Shown here in pieces: positions 45,052 to 54,411 of a stretch of 64,000 bases of DNA. The notes beneath the pieces were generated by a model. It saw only the letters and a list, made by a program, of their open reading frames with translations. It was not told where the DNA came from and ran no database searches. How positions within the stretch are numbered: the stretch's first letter is position 1; each line of letters starts with the position of its first letter. The translations under genes were made by a program, and so were the position numbers. Source of the stretch: Streptomyces chrestomyceticus JCM 4735 (lineage in GTDB: Bacteria > Actinomycetota > Actinomycetes > Streptomycetales > Streptomycetaceae); assembly GCF_003865135.1 (NCBI RefSeq), contig NZ_BHZC01000001.1:3162001-3226000 (forward strand), given 5' to 3'.

Positions 45052-48000
45052 TCAGACCGGCTGGGGTTCGAAGTCCCAGTACGGGCGGCGCCTGCGGCGC
45101 GCGGAGAGCGTGTGCGGGTGTTCGGCGCCCAGCGTCTCGGTGAGCTGCTGTACGGCCTGCTGCTCCAGCTTGGAGGCTTCCTGGCCGCGCCGCAGCGCCC
45201 GCAGGTCGTCGGCGAGCGCCGTCTTGGCGGAGAGCGTCAGCGGGTGGGTGTCGCCGAGCACCTGCTTGGCGCGCTCCAGGGTCTCCCGGCTCAGCTCTGC
45301 GGCGCTCTCCTCGTCGTCGACGCGGTTGCGGGCGCCGGCGGCGTTCAGGGCGCAGCCCAGCGTCCAGGGGTGGTCGGCGCCCACCGCCCGGGTCATGCCC
45401 CGGAGCGCCTCCTCGGCGATGGCCAGCGCGTTGTCCCGCTCGCCGAACTCCCACGACACCAGACCGGTGTTGCCGAGCGTGCCGACCGCGAACGGGTGGG
45501 CCTCGCCGACCAGGGCGCGGTACCGCTCGGCGGCCTCCTCGCCCAGGTCCCTGGCTCGGCCGAGGTCACCGTGCTCGCGCAGGAACGTGGCGTAGTTGGC
45601 CTGCATCATGAGCGTCTCCGGATGCCGGGGGCCGTGCACCCGGCGGGAGCGTTCCACGACATCGCCCATCAGGGCGTCGGCCTGGGTGACGGCGCCGGAG
45701 CGGCGCAGGCACAGCGCGAGGTTGTGCTCGGCGCGCAGGGTCAGCGGGGTGTGCTTGCCCATGGTCTGGCGGTAGAGCCGTGCGTTCAGCTCCTGGCGGG
45801 ACAGGGCGTCGGTGTAGTGGCCGAGCAGGCGCAGCATCCGGGCGTAGGAGTAGGCGGCGCCGAGGGTGAGGTGGTGGCGGGCGCGCAGTTCGCGTTCCCA
45901 GACGAGCAGCACTTCGCCGAAGAGTTCGAGGGCCTCCTGGTAGCGGCCCAGGGCGCTGAGCGCCGAGGCGAGGTTGCTGCGGGAGGAGAGGGTGAGCGGC
46001 GCCTCGGGCCCGAGGAGTTCCGTACGGCCCCGGACGACCGACTCGAACATCTCCAGCGCGTGCCCGTAGGATCCCAGCGCCATCAGGGTGCCGGCGAGGC
46101 CGTCCTGGGCGCGCAGCAGCGCGCCGTCGCCCGGCTCCCGCTCGGCGGTCAGCTCCTCGACGATGGCGCTGCCGACCGCTTCGGCCTCGCGGTAGCGGCC
46201 CAGCCTGCGCAGCATGTTGGCGTGCTGGTGGGTGATCACGAGCATGGTGCGCTGGGTGGGGGCGATGCGGTTGCGCCAGCGGGAGAGGAACTGTTCGCAC
46301 AGCCGCAGGCCGATGCGGTACTCGCCGCGGACCCGCAGGTACTCGATGCAGTTCAGCAGCAGTTCCTGGACGGCGGTCTCCGGGCTGTCCAGGACGCCGG
46401 CCGGTTCCAGGTGCGGGATGAGGGCGGCGTACTGCTCCCAGGTCCGGGTGTCGGAGGGGCCCTGCGGGTCGGCGGTGGCCAGCACCCGGCAGGCCGTGGC
46501 GGACATCGCGTCCCGCTCGTCCTCCGCCATGTCGCTGCGCAGGAACCGGTGGTAGAGCCGGTGCATCTGCGCGGTCTCGACGGCGGGGTCCGAGGTGGTC
46601 TGGGCGACCTGGTAGTCCAGGCGTACGGCGGTGGACTCGGTGAGCCGGCGCAGCGCGGTGTTCCAGGCGATGGGCTCGGCGGCCAGGTCGGCGAGGTATT
46701 CGGGCAGGTCGCCGCGGCGGGCGCGGGCGAGCATCGGCACCGGGATCGCGTCCGGCGCGAAGAAGGCGAACAGTTTGAGCAGTTCGACGGCGGCGGGGCT
46801 GCGTTCGCGCAGCGTGTTCAGCGTTATGGCCCAACTGGTCTGGAAGGCCATCGGGTAGTCGGTGGAGATGCGGATGCCGACCAGGCTCGGCTCGCCGCGG
46901 CGGATCAGCTCGATGTACTCCTTGGGCGCCATCGGGTTGGCGTCCAGCCAGGCGGCGGTCTGGGCGAGCAGCAGCGGCAGGTCCTGCACGGCCTCGGCGA
47001 GCAGGTCGGCTTCCATGGTGGTCAGCCGGGGCGCGCGGCGCCGCGCGTAGGCGACGGACTCGATCCGGGTGAAGGGCAGCACCTCGATCTCCTGGGCGCT
47101 GCCGGAGCCGGACCAGTCGCGGGTGAGGGTGGTGATCAGGACGTGGCCGCGGCCGTCCGGCACCAGGTCCTCGATCTGCTCCATGTCGTCCGCGCTGTCG
47201 AAGATCAGCAGCCAGCGGCGGTACGGACGGCCGACCCGCAGCGCCTCGTGGACGGCGCGGATCCGGTCGCCCAGCTCCTGGCCGACCGGCAGCCCGAGGC
47301 GGGTGGCCAGCTCGGCGAGCTGTTCGCGGGCCGCGCCCCGGTTGGTGGCGCTGATCCACCACACGACGTCGTAGTCGTTGCCGAAGCGGTGGGCGTACTC
47401 GGCGGCGATCTGGCTCTTGCCGACGCCGGAGATGCCGTACAGCGCGATCCGGGTCTCCAGCGGCTGGCCGAGGCCGGGCAGCGGGCCCGCCAGCTTGCCG
47501 TGCAGCTCCTCCAGCGCGGTGTCGCGGCCGGTGAAGCGGTTGTTGCGGCGGGGGATGTTCCAGATCTCGGGCGGGTCGTTGGGGAAGCGCGGCGCGTTGG
47601 CGGCGGGCTCGGCGGGGCGGCGGGCGCCGGCCGGCACGCCGAGGCGGTTCAGGACGCGGCGGTTGGCCTCGACGGCGTCCAGGTCGCGCAGGTCGGCGGG
47701 GCGCAGCACGGAGGCGGTGGCGGGCAGCCGCTGGGTGGCGACGCTGACGGCGGCGAACCGGTCGGCGTGGTCCGGCACGACCTCCTGGAGGGCGGTCGTC
47801 CACTCGTCGTGCGTCTTGGGGCCGAGCTTGAAGTACCAGTCGTCCAGGACCATCAGCAGGCGGCCCTCGGCCGCGAGCAGACCGGCCAGCTCCTCGGTGA
47901 GGGGGCTGTCGGCCGGGGGGTCCCAGCGCAGCATGGTGGTGCCGTGGCCGAGCTGTTCGAGCTGGTGCGAAATCCACGCCGCCCACGGCCGGTTGAAGCC

Positions 48001-48057
48001 CGCATAGCTGATGGTGATGTGCTCTGCGGAGCCGGTGTTACCGGACTGATCGACCAT
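45052..48057 (-). CDS. fxsT: FxsT-like TIR/NTPase/TPR protein of an FxSxx-COOH system
   Basis: A 1001-residue protein. A TIR-like N-terminal domain (about 12-140: ITISYAGFNRPWAAWISHQL) leads into an NB-ARC STAND NTPase with Walker A GISGVGKS (208-215) and RWLLIFDSADD as Walker B, a winged-helix region, and about ten TPR/kinesin-light-chain-type repeats (about 530-995, recurring HPLTLSAK-like units). This is the layout of the TPR protein of FxSxx-COOH radical-SAM systems. STAND proteins oligomerise on ligand binding and often trigger immunity or signalling. ATG 48057 has GAGGAG 8 bases upstream. Last gene of the seven-gene block. Confidence 0.88.
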   Translation of the reverse strand: MVDQSGNTGSAEHITISYAGFNRPWAAWISHQLEQLGHGTTMLRWDPPADSPLTEELAGLLAAEGRLLMVLDDWYFKLGPKTHDEWTTALQEVVPDHADRFAAVSVATQRLPATASVLRPADLRDLDAVEANRRVLNRLGVPAGARRPAEPAANAPRFPNDPPEIWNIPRRNNRFTGRDTALEELHGKLAGPLPGLGQPLETRIALYGISGVGKSQIAAEYAHRFGNDYDVVWWISATNRGAAREQLAELATRLGLPVGQELGDRIRAVHEALRVGRPYRRWLLIFDSADDMEQIEDLVPDGRGHVLITTLTRDWSGSGSAQEIEVLPFTRIESVAYARRRAPRLTTMEADLLAEAVQDLPLLLAQTAAWLDANPMAPKEYIELIRRGEPSLVGIRISTDYPMAFQTSWAITLNTLRERSPAAVELLKLFAFFAPDAIPVPMLARARRGDLPEYLADLAAEPIAWNTALRRLTESTAVRLDYQVAQTTSDPAVETAQMHRLYHRFLRSDMAEDERDAMSATACRVLATADPQGPSDTRTWEQYAALIPHLEPAGVLDSPETAVQELLLNCIEYLRVRGEYRIGLRLCEQFLSRWRNRIAPTQRTMLVITHQHANMLRRLGRYREAEAVGSAIVEELTAEREPGDGALLRAQDGLAGTLMALGSYGHALEMFESVVRGRTELLGPEAPLTLSSRSNLASALSALGRYQEALELFGEVLLVWERELRARHHLTLGAAYSYARMLRLLGHYTDALSRQELNARLYRQTMGKHTPLTLRAEHNLALCLRRSGAVTQADALMGDVVERSRRVHGPRHPETLMMQANYATFLREHGDLGRARDLGEEAAERYRALVGEAHPFAVGTLGNTGLVSWEFGERDNALAIAEEALRGMTRAVGADHPWTLGCALNAAGARNRVDDEESAAELSRETLERAKQVLGDTHPLTLSAKTALADDLRALRRGQEASKLEQQAVQQLTETLGAEHPHTLSARRRRRPYWDFEPQPV

Positions 48058-48150
48058 GCGACCGTCTCCTCGGTATGCGGTGGTTCGCGCGGGCGCGAGC
48101 TGGCTGTTCGGCACGATAGCCCAAGTATCGTCCCGCACGGCGACGCCACG

Positions 48151-49437
48151 TCAGGTCTTGTTCGCCGTACGCCAGTTGACGGATACCCCGGTCGGCGTGG
48201 GGGCGGGCCGGGCCGGCCGGCCCATCCGGACCTCGGCGTCCAGCCGGGCGGCGATGTGCCGGATCACCCGTTCCAGGTCGGCGCAGTACACGGACGGGTT
48301 ACGGAAGCCGCTGCCGCCGGCCCGGTAGCGGTGGGCGTAGTTGCCGCCGCCGCAGACCGTCATCAGCGCGCAGCCGCGGCACCGGTCGCACAGGCCGTCC
48401 GCGCCGAGCCGCCGGGCGGTCATCCCGGGGTGGCGGAGCGCCTCGTCGAAGCTGTTGCGGAAGACGTCCAGGCCGGTGGCGGCGGCGCCCTCGTACGCCG
48501 ATTTGAGGGAGTCGACCTGCTCGATGGCGCCGTCGGTGTCGACGATGAGCGCGACGACGGGTGACAGGCCGACCGCCTCGCTGGTGCTGGGGCGGCCCAG
48601 CAGCAGTCCGATGATCTCGGTGAAGAGGCGGACGCGGGGCGCCGGCTCCCGTTCGGCCCACCACAGGTCGAAGACGGCGCACAGCCAGTCGCCGTACGGG
48701 GTGGGGCCCGCCGGGCCGGGCGGCAGCGGCGGGCGGCTGGTCCAGTTGGCGTGCGGCAGGAGGAAGTCGAGCATCGGCGGGCCGAGGGCGCGCAGCGAGC
48801 CGTAGACCTGGGCGGGGTCGGAGGTGAGGTCGACGGTGCACAGGATGCCGGCGAAGACGCCGGGGCGGCCGGCCAGCAGGCGGGCGGCGCGGGACGCGGC
48901 GGGCCAGGAGGAGCGGCCCGCGTGGTCGACGCGGCGGCGGTTGAGGCCCGGGGTGCCGCCGTCCAGGCTGAGGCCGACGCGGAAGCCCGCGCCGGCCAGC
49001 GTGTCGAGCGTCGCCGGGGTGAGGAGGGTACCGTTTGTCTGTACGCCCAGGTGGGCGTGGCAGTCGGCGGGGAGCTCGGCGCGCAGCGCGGCCGCCTGGT
49101 CGAGGAGCGGGCCGGGGCCGGTGAGCAGGGGTTCGCCGCCGTGCAGGTCGATGCGTATCTCGTCCAGGCCGTGGGCGCGTACGTGTTCCGCTATGCGCCG
49201 GGCGGTCTGGCGTACGGTGCCGGGCGGGGCGTGCGGCGGGCGGTCGCGCCAGGTGCGGTCCGGGCTGGTGTAGATGTAGCAGTAGGTGCAGGCGAGGTTG
49301 CAGCGGCTGTGCGTCTTCAGGACGAACTGCCGGAAGGGGATCGCGGCCCGCTGATGGTTCTGGCACACCACGACGCCGCCCCCCTGCCCGCGTCCGACGT
49401 CCGGGCACCCCGGAGACGGCCCGCTGTCGCCATACAT
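48151..49437 (-). CDS. fxsB: FxsB-like radical SAM/SPASM cyclophane-forming peptide maturase
   Basis: About 428 residues. The radical SAM 4Fe-4S motif is CNLACTYC (C46, C50, C53), followed by LHGGEPLL (glycine-rich SAM contact) and VQTNGTLL. Near residues 350-390 there is a SPASM-type Cys cluster (LCDRCRGCALMTVCGGGNYAHRY and VYCADLE). FxsB enzymes cross-link an aromatic ring to a nearby side chain in a small precursor. The precursor gene lies about 100 bases upstream on the same strand. The start is uncertain: ATG 49437 is used here and ATG 49458 is also open, neither with a strong ribosome site. Confidence 0.88.
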   Translation of the reverse strand: MYGDSGPSPGCPDVGRGQGGGVVVCQNHQRAAIPFRQFVLKTHSRCNLACTYCYIYTSPDRTWRDRPPHAPPGTVRQTARRIAEHVRAHGLDEIRIDLHGGEPLLTGPGPLLDQAAALRAELPADCHAHLGVQTNGTLLTPATLDTLAGAGFRVGLSLDGGTPGLNRRRVDHAGRSSWPAASRAARLLAGRPGVFAGILCTVDLTSDPAQVYGSLRALGPPMLDFLLPHANWTSRPPLPPGPAGPTPYGDWLCAVFDLWWAEREPAPRVRLFTEIIGLLLGRPSTSEAVGLSPVVALIVDTDGAIEQVDSLKSAYEGAAATGLDVFRNSFDEALRHPGMTARRLGADGLCDRCRGCALMTVCGGGNYAHRYRAGGSGFRNPSVYCADLERVIRHIAARLDAEVRMGRPARPAPTPTGVSVNWRTANKT

Positions 49438-49538
49438 GGCTCGGCCGCCGGGAGACATGCACAGGGCATCGACAACTGTCCGGATACGCGGCCTGGTTGG
49501 CCGGATACCGCTGATCAGGAGCGGTCGGGGCACGCCCC

Positions 49539-49772
49539 TCAGCGGTCGTCCCTGGGGTCCCCCGGGCCGTCGTCGTAGTACGCCACCGCCCGCTCGGCGG
49601 GGGTCCAGGTGCGCAGCAGGAGGGCCGTCACCTCCCCCAGCACCCGGTGGTCCGTCCCTGCGGCCACCGCGGCCACATCGACACCGCCGAAGTCCGGCAG
49701 CGGCTCGGCCGACGGGCCGGACGGCTCGGCCGGTGCGGCCGGGGCCGTACCGGTGACGGGGACTGTCGCCAC
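49539..49772 (-). CDS. FxsA-like RiPP precursor with non-canonical C-terminus
   Basis: A 77-residue protein from GTG 49772, with AGAGGAG upstream. After an Ala/Pro-rich start it carries the FxsA-like leader LPDFGGVDVAAVAAGTDHRVLGEVTALL. The family is named for a terminal F-x-S-x-x motif, which is missing here: the protein ends AVAYYDDGPGDPRDDR. Tyr-x-Asp triplets (YYD, YDD) are known cross-link motifs in three-residue cyclophane peptides, so the tail may still be modified. Alternatively the gene is degraded or only the leader is used. It lies between the vWA gene and the radical SAM gene. Confidence 0.65.
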   Translation of the reverse strand: MATVPVTGTAPAAPAEPSGPSAEPLPDFGGVDVAAVAAGTDHRVLGEVTALLLRTWTPAERAVAYYDDGPGDPRDDR

Positions 49773-49853
49773 GCTGTTCTCCTCTGGGCCGGGTGGACGG
49801 GTGTTTCCCGCGCGCGCGGGCACGGAAACCCCCGGGCCGGCCGGGTCAGGCGG

Positions 49854-52800
49854 TCATTCGGACGGGTCCAGGGCGCGCATCCGCTCCCTCGTGCGCCGGG
49901 CCTCGGGGCCGTTCTCCTCGGCCGCGTGCTGCCACTGCTCCCAGCTCTCCCGGTACGCCACCAGGGCCGCCTGCGGCCCGGCCGTGTCCTCCAGCACCCC
50001 GGCCCGCCGGTGGTGGGCGCGCGCCGCCAGCAGGGGGCTGCCCGCGCGGTCGGCGTCGGCCGCGGCCCGGCGGTAGCAGGCGGCGGCGCGGTCGTGCCGC
50101 TCCCGGGAGCCGAAGCGCCGGTCGAGTGCGAGCTGGACGTCGCCGACCTCCAGCCATGCCTCCGCGGCGACGGCCGGGTCGTGCGAGCTGCGCGCGGCCA
50201 GCTCCAGCACCCAGTCGGCCTCGTGCAGGTCGGCCAGCGAGGGCTGCCGGTCGTGGCGCAGCCGCAGGGCGCGGCCGAACAGCAGCCGGTGGGCGCCCAG
50301 TTCGGGGTCGTTCGGGGCGACCCGGCCGAGCGCTTCGCGCAGGACGTGCACCGCCTCGTTCGCCAGCCGCTTGCCGTGTTCGCCGGGGGGCTCCAGCCGG
50401 GCGCGCAGCAGCAGGGCCGCGCCGCGCTCGGCCAGCAGCGTGCTGTGCTCGGGCGAGTCGGGGGTGATCAGGCGCAGTGCGGCGGCCAGTGCCTCGATCG
50501 CCTTGTCCAGGGCGGCGGCGTCGCCGGTGCGGGTGTGCACGGCGCGGTGCGCGGCGGCCGTACGGGTCAGGCTCTCCGCCTCCAGGGCCGGGTCGCGCAG
50601 CTCGCGGGCGAGCGCGCGAGCCAGCGCGAGGACGGGCAGGACGGTGTCCGGTCCGGTGCCGGCGCCGAGCAGCGAGCGGGCCTGGGCCAGCTCCAGCAGC
50701 GTCTCGCACACCTTGCGGTCGGCGCCGCCGCCCTTGCGGCGCAGCAGGACCGTGGCGGCGTCCAGGTCGGCGGTGGCACGCAGGGCGAGCGCTCCGGTGT
50801 GCGCCTCGGTGCCGGACTCCGCGCCGGCGGCGCGGCGCGCCTGGTCCAGCAGGACGCCGCCGCGGGCGGCGTAGATCTCGCCGGGCACCTGTTCGCCGCT
50901 GGGCCACTGTTCGAGGAGGACGGTCAGGGCGTGCTCGGCCTCGTCGAGGGGGTCGCCGGGGCGGCCGGCGGCTCCGGTGGCCGGGGCCAGCGCGGCCAGC
51001 CGCCGCAGCACTTCGGTACGCAGCACCATGCTCTCCAATACGCGGGGGTCCAGCAGGCTCATCAGCCCGCACGCGGTGTCCAGGTGGCGCGCGGCGTCCT
51101 CCAGCGCGCTCCGTTCACCGTCCGGGTACCCCGCGGCGCCGCGTTCCTGCGCGGCGGCGTAGCGCACCCGGGCGAGCACGATCAGGGCTCTGACGCGTGC
51201 TTCGCCGTCCCCGTCCGGCGCCTGTGCCGGGTCGTCGCCGACGGCTTCCGCCGCCGCCCGGACCGACCGTTCCGCCTCTTCCAGGGCGTCCGGCTGCCGC
51301 CACTCCGCCCAGCCGTGCAGCAGCGCGCGGGCGAGGTCGGTGCCCGCGGCGGGAAGCTGCCGGGCCGCGGCGCGCAGCAGGCGCACCGCTTCCATCAAGT
51401 CGCGTACCGTGCCGTCCTGTTCGTAGCGCTCCAGCAGTGCGGCACCCTCGGCAGCGGGCCCGTCGGGCGCGTACGGCGGCGGGGCGGGTGTCCTGAGGGC
51501 CGGTTCGAAGCGGCGCAGGACCCGTTCGGAGATCCGCGCGAACGGTTCGGGCACGGCGCGCTGCCCGGTGGTCGGCTCCCGGCCGCTGCCGGAGAGCATG
51601 GCGACCGCCACGGCCGGGAAGTTGCGGGCGCTGCGGCCGAACGTGCGCTCGATGTACAGGGAGCAGTGCTTGAGGACGAGGGCGGCCTCGCCGGCGCTCA
51701 GGCGGCTCAGCAGCTCGTCGCGTACGCCGGGCACGAACTCGTACCAGGGACCGCCGGCCGCGCCCGCGTGGGCGGGCCCGCCCGTCGGGTCGGGCAACTG
51801 CTCGACCAGGCCGCTGAGCAGCACCTCCGCCAGTTCGGCGGGGCCGGTCTGGGGCAGCATGGCGCGCTGGACGAGCTGGATGACGGGCAGCGCGAGCGGT
51901 ACGGCCGACAGGTGGACGGCCAGGTGCCGGGCGTCCGGGGAGGCGGTCTGCTCGAACTCCCGCACCAGGTCGCCGGGTTCGGGCCGATCGGTGCGGCGGA
52001 CGAGGTCCGTGCCGAGGCCGTGGTCGCTGCGGACGACGGCGGCGGCGCCGCGCAGCGAGAGGCCCGACTCGGCCGCGGCCAGCCGGGCCCAGGAGCCGAG
52101 GGCGGCGGGGGCGGCCGACAGGACCGGCACGGCGCGCTCGCGCACCTCGCCCTGCGGGCGCCCGCTCGCGGACGGGGCGCGGCGGCGGCGCCGGGCGGGC
52201 CTGAAGCCGAGGGCGCTGTACGGGCCCTGGCGCCGCACGAGGGTGCCCGCGACGGCCGGGAGCAGGGTGCGGGCCCACATCCGCTGCGGCAGCGGCTGCA
52301 CCACGGCCAGCGGCGCGTCGGCCGCCCAGCGGTACAGCAGCCGCTGGATGCGCCCGTCGCGCCACAGCGGGCCCGCGCAGTCGCTGACGACGAGGGTGAG
52401 GTGGTGGCCCGTGGGGTCGTGCAGTTGGTCGGCGGGGCGCAGCGGGGCGTCCCGGCCGGGGCCGGCGGCGACGCCGACCTCGTCGCCGTGCGGGTGGAGG
52501 TAGTGCACCGTGACGTCACGGAAGGCGCCGACCCGTTCGCAGACCTGCCGCAGGTCGTGCAGCATCTGCTCCCACACGGCCATGGAGGAGGAGCCGTCCA
52601 TCAGCAGCCGCAGGCTGGCCGCGCGGCGGCGGACGCCGCGCAGCACCGGGATGATCAGTTCGGCGTGTGCGGAGAGGTCGGCGGTGGCGGCCTCGTCCAG
52701 TTCCTGGCGGGCCGGGGCGACCGGCGGGTGGTAGCGCTGGACCGGCCGCAGGGCGCGCTGCAGCGGCAGCAGTCCGGGGAAGGCGGAGGCGACGGGGATG

Positions 52801-53159
52801 CCGACCTCGCCCAGCCGCCCCTGACCGGGGCCGAGGGTGCGGTCGTCCTGTGCGGGCAGCAGGTCCACCTCCGGGCGGCGGGGGCGGTCGCGCGCGGCGG
52901 GCTCCGTACGGGACGGTGTGTCGCGGGCCGGTTCGCGGCTGCGGGGGTCCACGGAGAATGTGGCTGGTTTTGGCCTCTGCACGGCGGCCGGAACGGTGCC
53001 GTCGGCGGGCTCTTCGTCGCCTTCGGAGGGCGCGGGGGTGATCCACCGGGCCAGCCACAGCGCGTCCGCCATGGAGCGGGCGTCGGCGGGCAGCCCGGCC
53101 GCGCGCAGCCGCGCGACGATCTCACCGAGAGGGCCGAAGCCCGGTCCGCCGGCCGGCAC
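49854..53159 (-). CDS. vWA-containing SAV_2336-family protein with helical repeats
   Basis: An 1101-residue protein. The first 45 residues match the start of the SAV_2336-type N-terminal domain (FGPLGEIVARLRAAGLPADARSMADALWLARWI). A von Willebrand A-like domain follows, with a MIDAS-type LLMDGSSSM (DxSxS at 188-192) and LTLVVSDCAGPLW. From about 560 to the end are TPR-like helical repeats. In vWA-MoxR-VMAP systems the vWA protein binds the MoxR ATPase, whose gene ends 6 bases upstream. GTG 53159 start. The repeats could hold the FxsA/FxsT partners, though that is inference. Confidence 0.82.
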   Translation of the reverse strand: MPAGGPGFGPLGEIVARLRAAGLPADARSMADALWLARWITPAPSEGDEEPADGTVPAAVQRPKPATFSVDPRSREPARDTPSRTEPAARDRPRRPEVDLLPAQDDRTLGPGQGRLGEVGIPVASAFPGLLPLQRALRPVQRYHPPVAPARQELDEAATADLSAHAELIIPVLRGVRRRAASLRLLMDGSSSMAVWEQMLHDLRQVCERVGAFRDVTVHYLHPHGDEVGVAAGPGRDAPLRPADQLHDPTGHHLTLVVSDCAGPLWRDGRIQRLLYRWAADAPLAVVQPLPQRMWARTLLPAVAGTLVRRQGPYSALGFRPARRRRRAPSASGRPQGEVRERAVPVLSAAPAALGSWARLAAAESGLSLRGAAAVVRSDHGLGTDLVRRTDRPEPGDLVREFEQTASPDARHLAVHLSAVPLALPVIQLVQRAMLPQTGPAELAEVLLSGLVEQLPDPTGGPAHAGAAGGPWYEFVPGVRDELLSRLSAGEAALVLKHCSLYIERTFGRSARNFPAVAVAMLSGSGREPTTGQRAVPEPFARISERVLRRFEPALRTPAPPPYAPDGPAAEGAALLERYEQDGTVRDLMEAVRLLRAAARQLPAAGTDLARALLHGWAEWRQPDALEEAERSVRAAAEAVGDDPAQAPDGDGEARVRALIVLARVRYAAAQERGAAGYPDGERSALEDAARHLDTACGLMSLLDPRVLESMVLRTEVLRRLAALAPATGAAGRPGDPLDEAEHALTVLLEQWPSGEQVPGEIYAARGGVLLDQARRAAGAESGTEAHTGALALRATADLDAATVLLRRKGGGADRKVCETLLELAQARSLLGAGTGPDTVLPVLALARALARELRDPALEAESLTRTAAAHRAVHTRTGDAAALDKAIEALAAALRLITPDSPEHSTLLAERGAALLLRARLEPPGEHGKRLANEAVHVLREALGRVAPNDPELGAHRLLFGRALRLRHDRQPSLADLHEADWVLELAARSSHDPAVAAEAWLEVGDVQLALDRRFGSRERHDRAAACYRRAAADADRAGSPLLAARAHHRRAGVLEDTAGPQAALVAYRESWEQWQHAAEENGPEARRTRERMRALDPSE

Positions 53160-53165
53160 CGCGGG

Positions 53166-54224
53166 TCACCTGGTCCGATCCAGGGGCCGCAGCAGTTCGG
53201 CCGTCAGGCGCCGCCGCGTCTCCTCCTCGTCCTCGTCCGCCCAGCCGGCCTTCTGCGTCAGGTGGATGGCGTTGAGCAACTGGTCGACGGCGCGTACGTC
53301 ACCGGGCTCGCGGTCCAGGAAGCGGTCGATCAGCGGCTCGTAGTCGGCGGCCGCGCTCTCGCCGAAGTGCGCCCGGACCATGTCGGCGAGCCGCTCCTTG
53401 TCCGGGGTGGGGATGTTCAGGTGGATGCAGCGGCGCAGCAGCGGAGCGGGGAAGTCCCGTTCGCCGTTGCTGGTCAGCACGATGAACGGGAAGGCGCGGC
53501 AGCGCACCCGGCCGTCGCGGACGGTGACCTGGCCGCCGTCGTCGCTGAGCACCGGCACCTCGGGGGCGGATCCGGCCAGCCGCTCCAGCTCCGGAATCCG
53601 GAACTCCCCTTCCTCCAGGACGTTGAGCAGGTCGTTCGGCAGGTCGATGTCGCTCTTGTCCAGCTCGTCGACGAGCAGGACGCGGGGCTTCGCGGCGGGC
53701 AGCAGGGCCGTGCCGAGCGGGCCGAGGCGGATGTAGCGGCCGATGCCGCCGCCCGGCTCGTCCGGTGTCCGCGGGCGTCCCTCGGCCGGGTCGGGGCCGG
53801 GCCGCGGCTGGGCGGCGCGGGCGATCTGGAGGTCCTGGAGGCGGCCGATGGCGTCGTACTCGTACAGCCCGTCGCGCAGCGAACTGCGGCTGACGATGGA
53901 CCAGTTCAGCACCCGGCCCAGGCCCAGCTCGTAGGCGACCGAGTGCGCGAGGGTGGACTTGCCGCTGCCCGGGGCGCCGGTGACCAGCAGCGGACGGCGC
54001 AGGTAGAGCGCGGCGTTGACCAGCTCGCGCTCGGTCTCGCCCGGCCGGTGGTAGCTGGCCTCGCGGCGCTGTACGCCGAGCCTGCGCTCGGAGGCGTGGT
54101 CGAGGGCGGCGGGCGGCGCCACCGGCGGGCCGCCGTCGAAATCCCGCCAGGGAGGGGGCGGTGGTAACTGCTCGATGCCGTCGTGCGGAGCCCCCGCGCC
54201 ACGGTAGATGAGCCAGTCGCTCAC
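53166..54224 (-). CDS. MoxR-type AAA+ ATPase
   Basis: A 352-residue AAA+ protein: Walker A VTGAPGSGKS (81-90), Walker B RVLLVDELDKSD (181-192), sensor 1 FIVLTSNGERDFP, and an arginine-finger region PAPLLRRCIHL. MoxR ATPases remodel partner complexes together with vWA proteins, and the vWA gene follows after 6 bases. GTG 54224 is chosen because GAGGAG lies about 7 bases upstream; the frame is open to 54341. A 187-base gap separates it from the trypsin gene and may carry an internal promoter. Confidence 0.87.
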   Translation of the reverse strand: MSDWLIYRGAGAPHDGIEQLPPPPPWRDFDGGPPVAPPAALDHASERRLGVQRREASYHRPGETERELVNAALYLRRPLLVTGAPGSGKSTLAHSVAYELGLGRVLNWSIVSRSSLRDGLYEYDAIGRLQDLQIARAAQPRPGPDPAEGRPRTPDEPGGGIGRYIRLGPLGTALLPAAKPRVLLVDELDKSDIDLPNDLLNVLEEGEFRIPELERLAGSAPEVPVLSDDGGQVTVRDGRVRCRAFPFIVLTSNGERDFPAPLLRRCIHLNIPTPDKERLADMVRAHFGESAAADYEPLIDRFLDREPGDVRAVDQLLNAIHLTQKAGWADEDEEETRRRLTAELLRPLDRTR

Positions 54225-54333
54225 GTCGGAACTCCTCGTCGCCGGCCGGCCATCGGGCAGGGGCGAAGGGGCCGCGGAAGAGCAACCCCGGCAAGCGTCG
54301 GCATCCGCTTCCCGCCCTCCCCCGACCCGTCCC

Positions 54334-54358
54334 CCTAGCAATCTCTCACGACGCTAGG
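54334..54358. repeat. Short inverted repeat upstream of the MoxR gene
   Basis: CCTAGC (54334-54339) and GCTAGG (54353-54358) are separated by 13 bases in the gap between the VMAP and MoxR genes. It may be an operator or part of an internal promoter. Evidence is weak. Confidence 0.35.
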
Positions 54359-54411
54359 ACAGTAGCCAGCCGGACGGAAGGATGCGGGGCGTTTTCCGGT
54401 CTCGGGGGACG

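Noticed and set aside
45040..48564. 1174-codon open frame on the plus strand opposite fxsT
   Set aside because: Shadow of the TIR-NTPase-TPR gene, whose own frame has clear Walker and TPR motifs.
49647..54167. 1506-codon open frame on the plus strand across the vWA/MoxR genes
   Set aside because: It is antisense to three well-supported genes and low in complexity; no ribosome site or domain.
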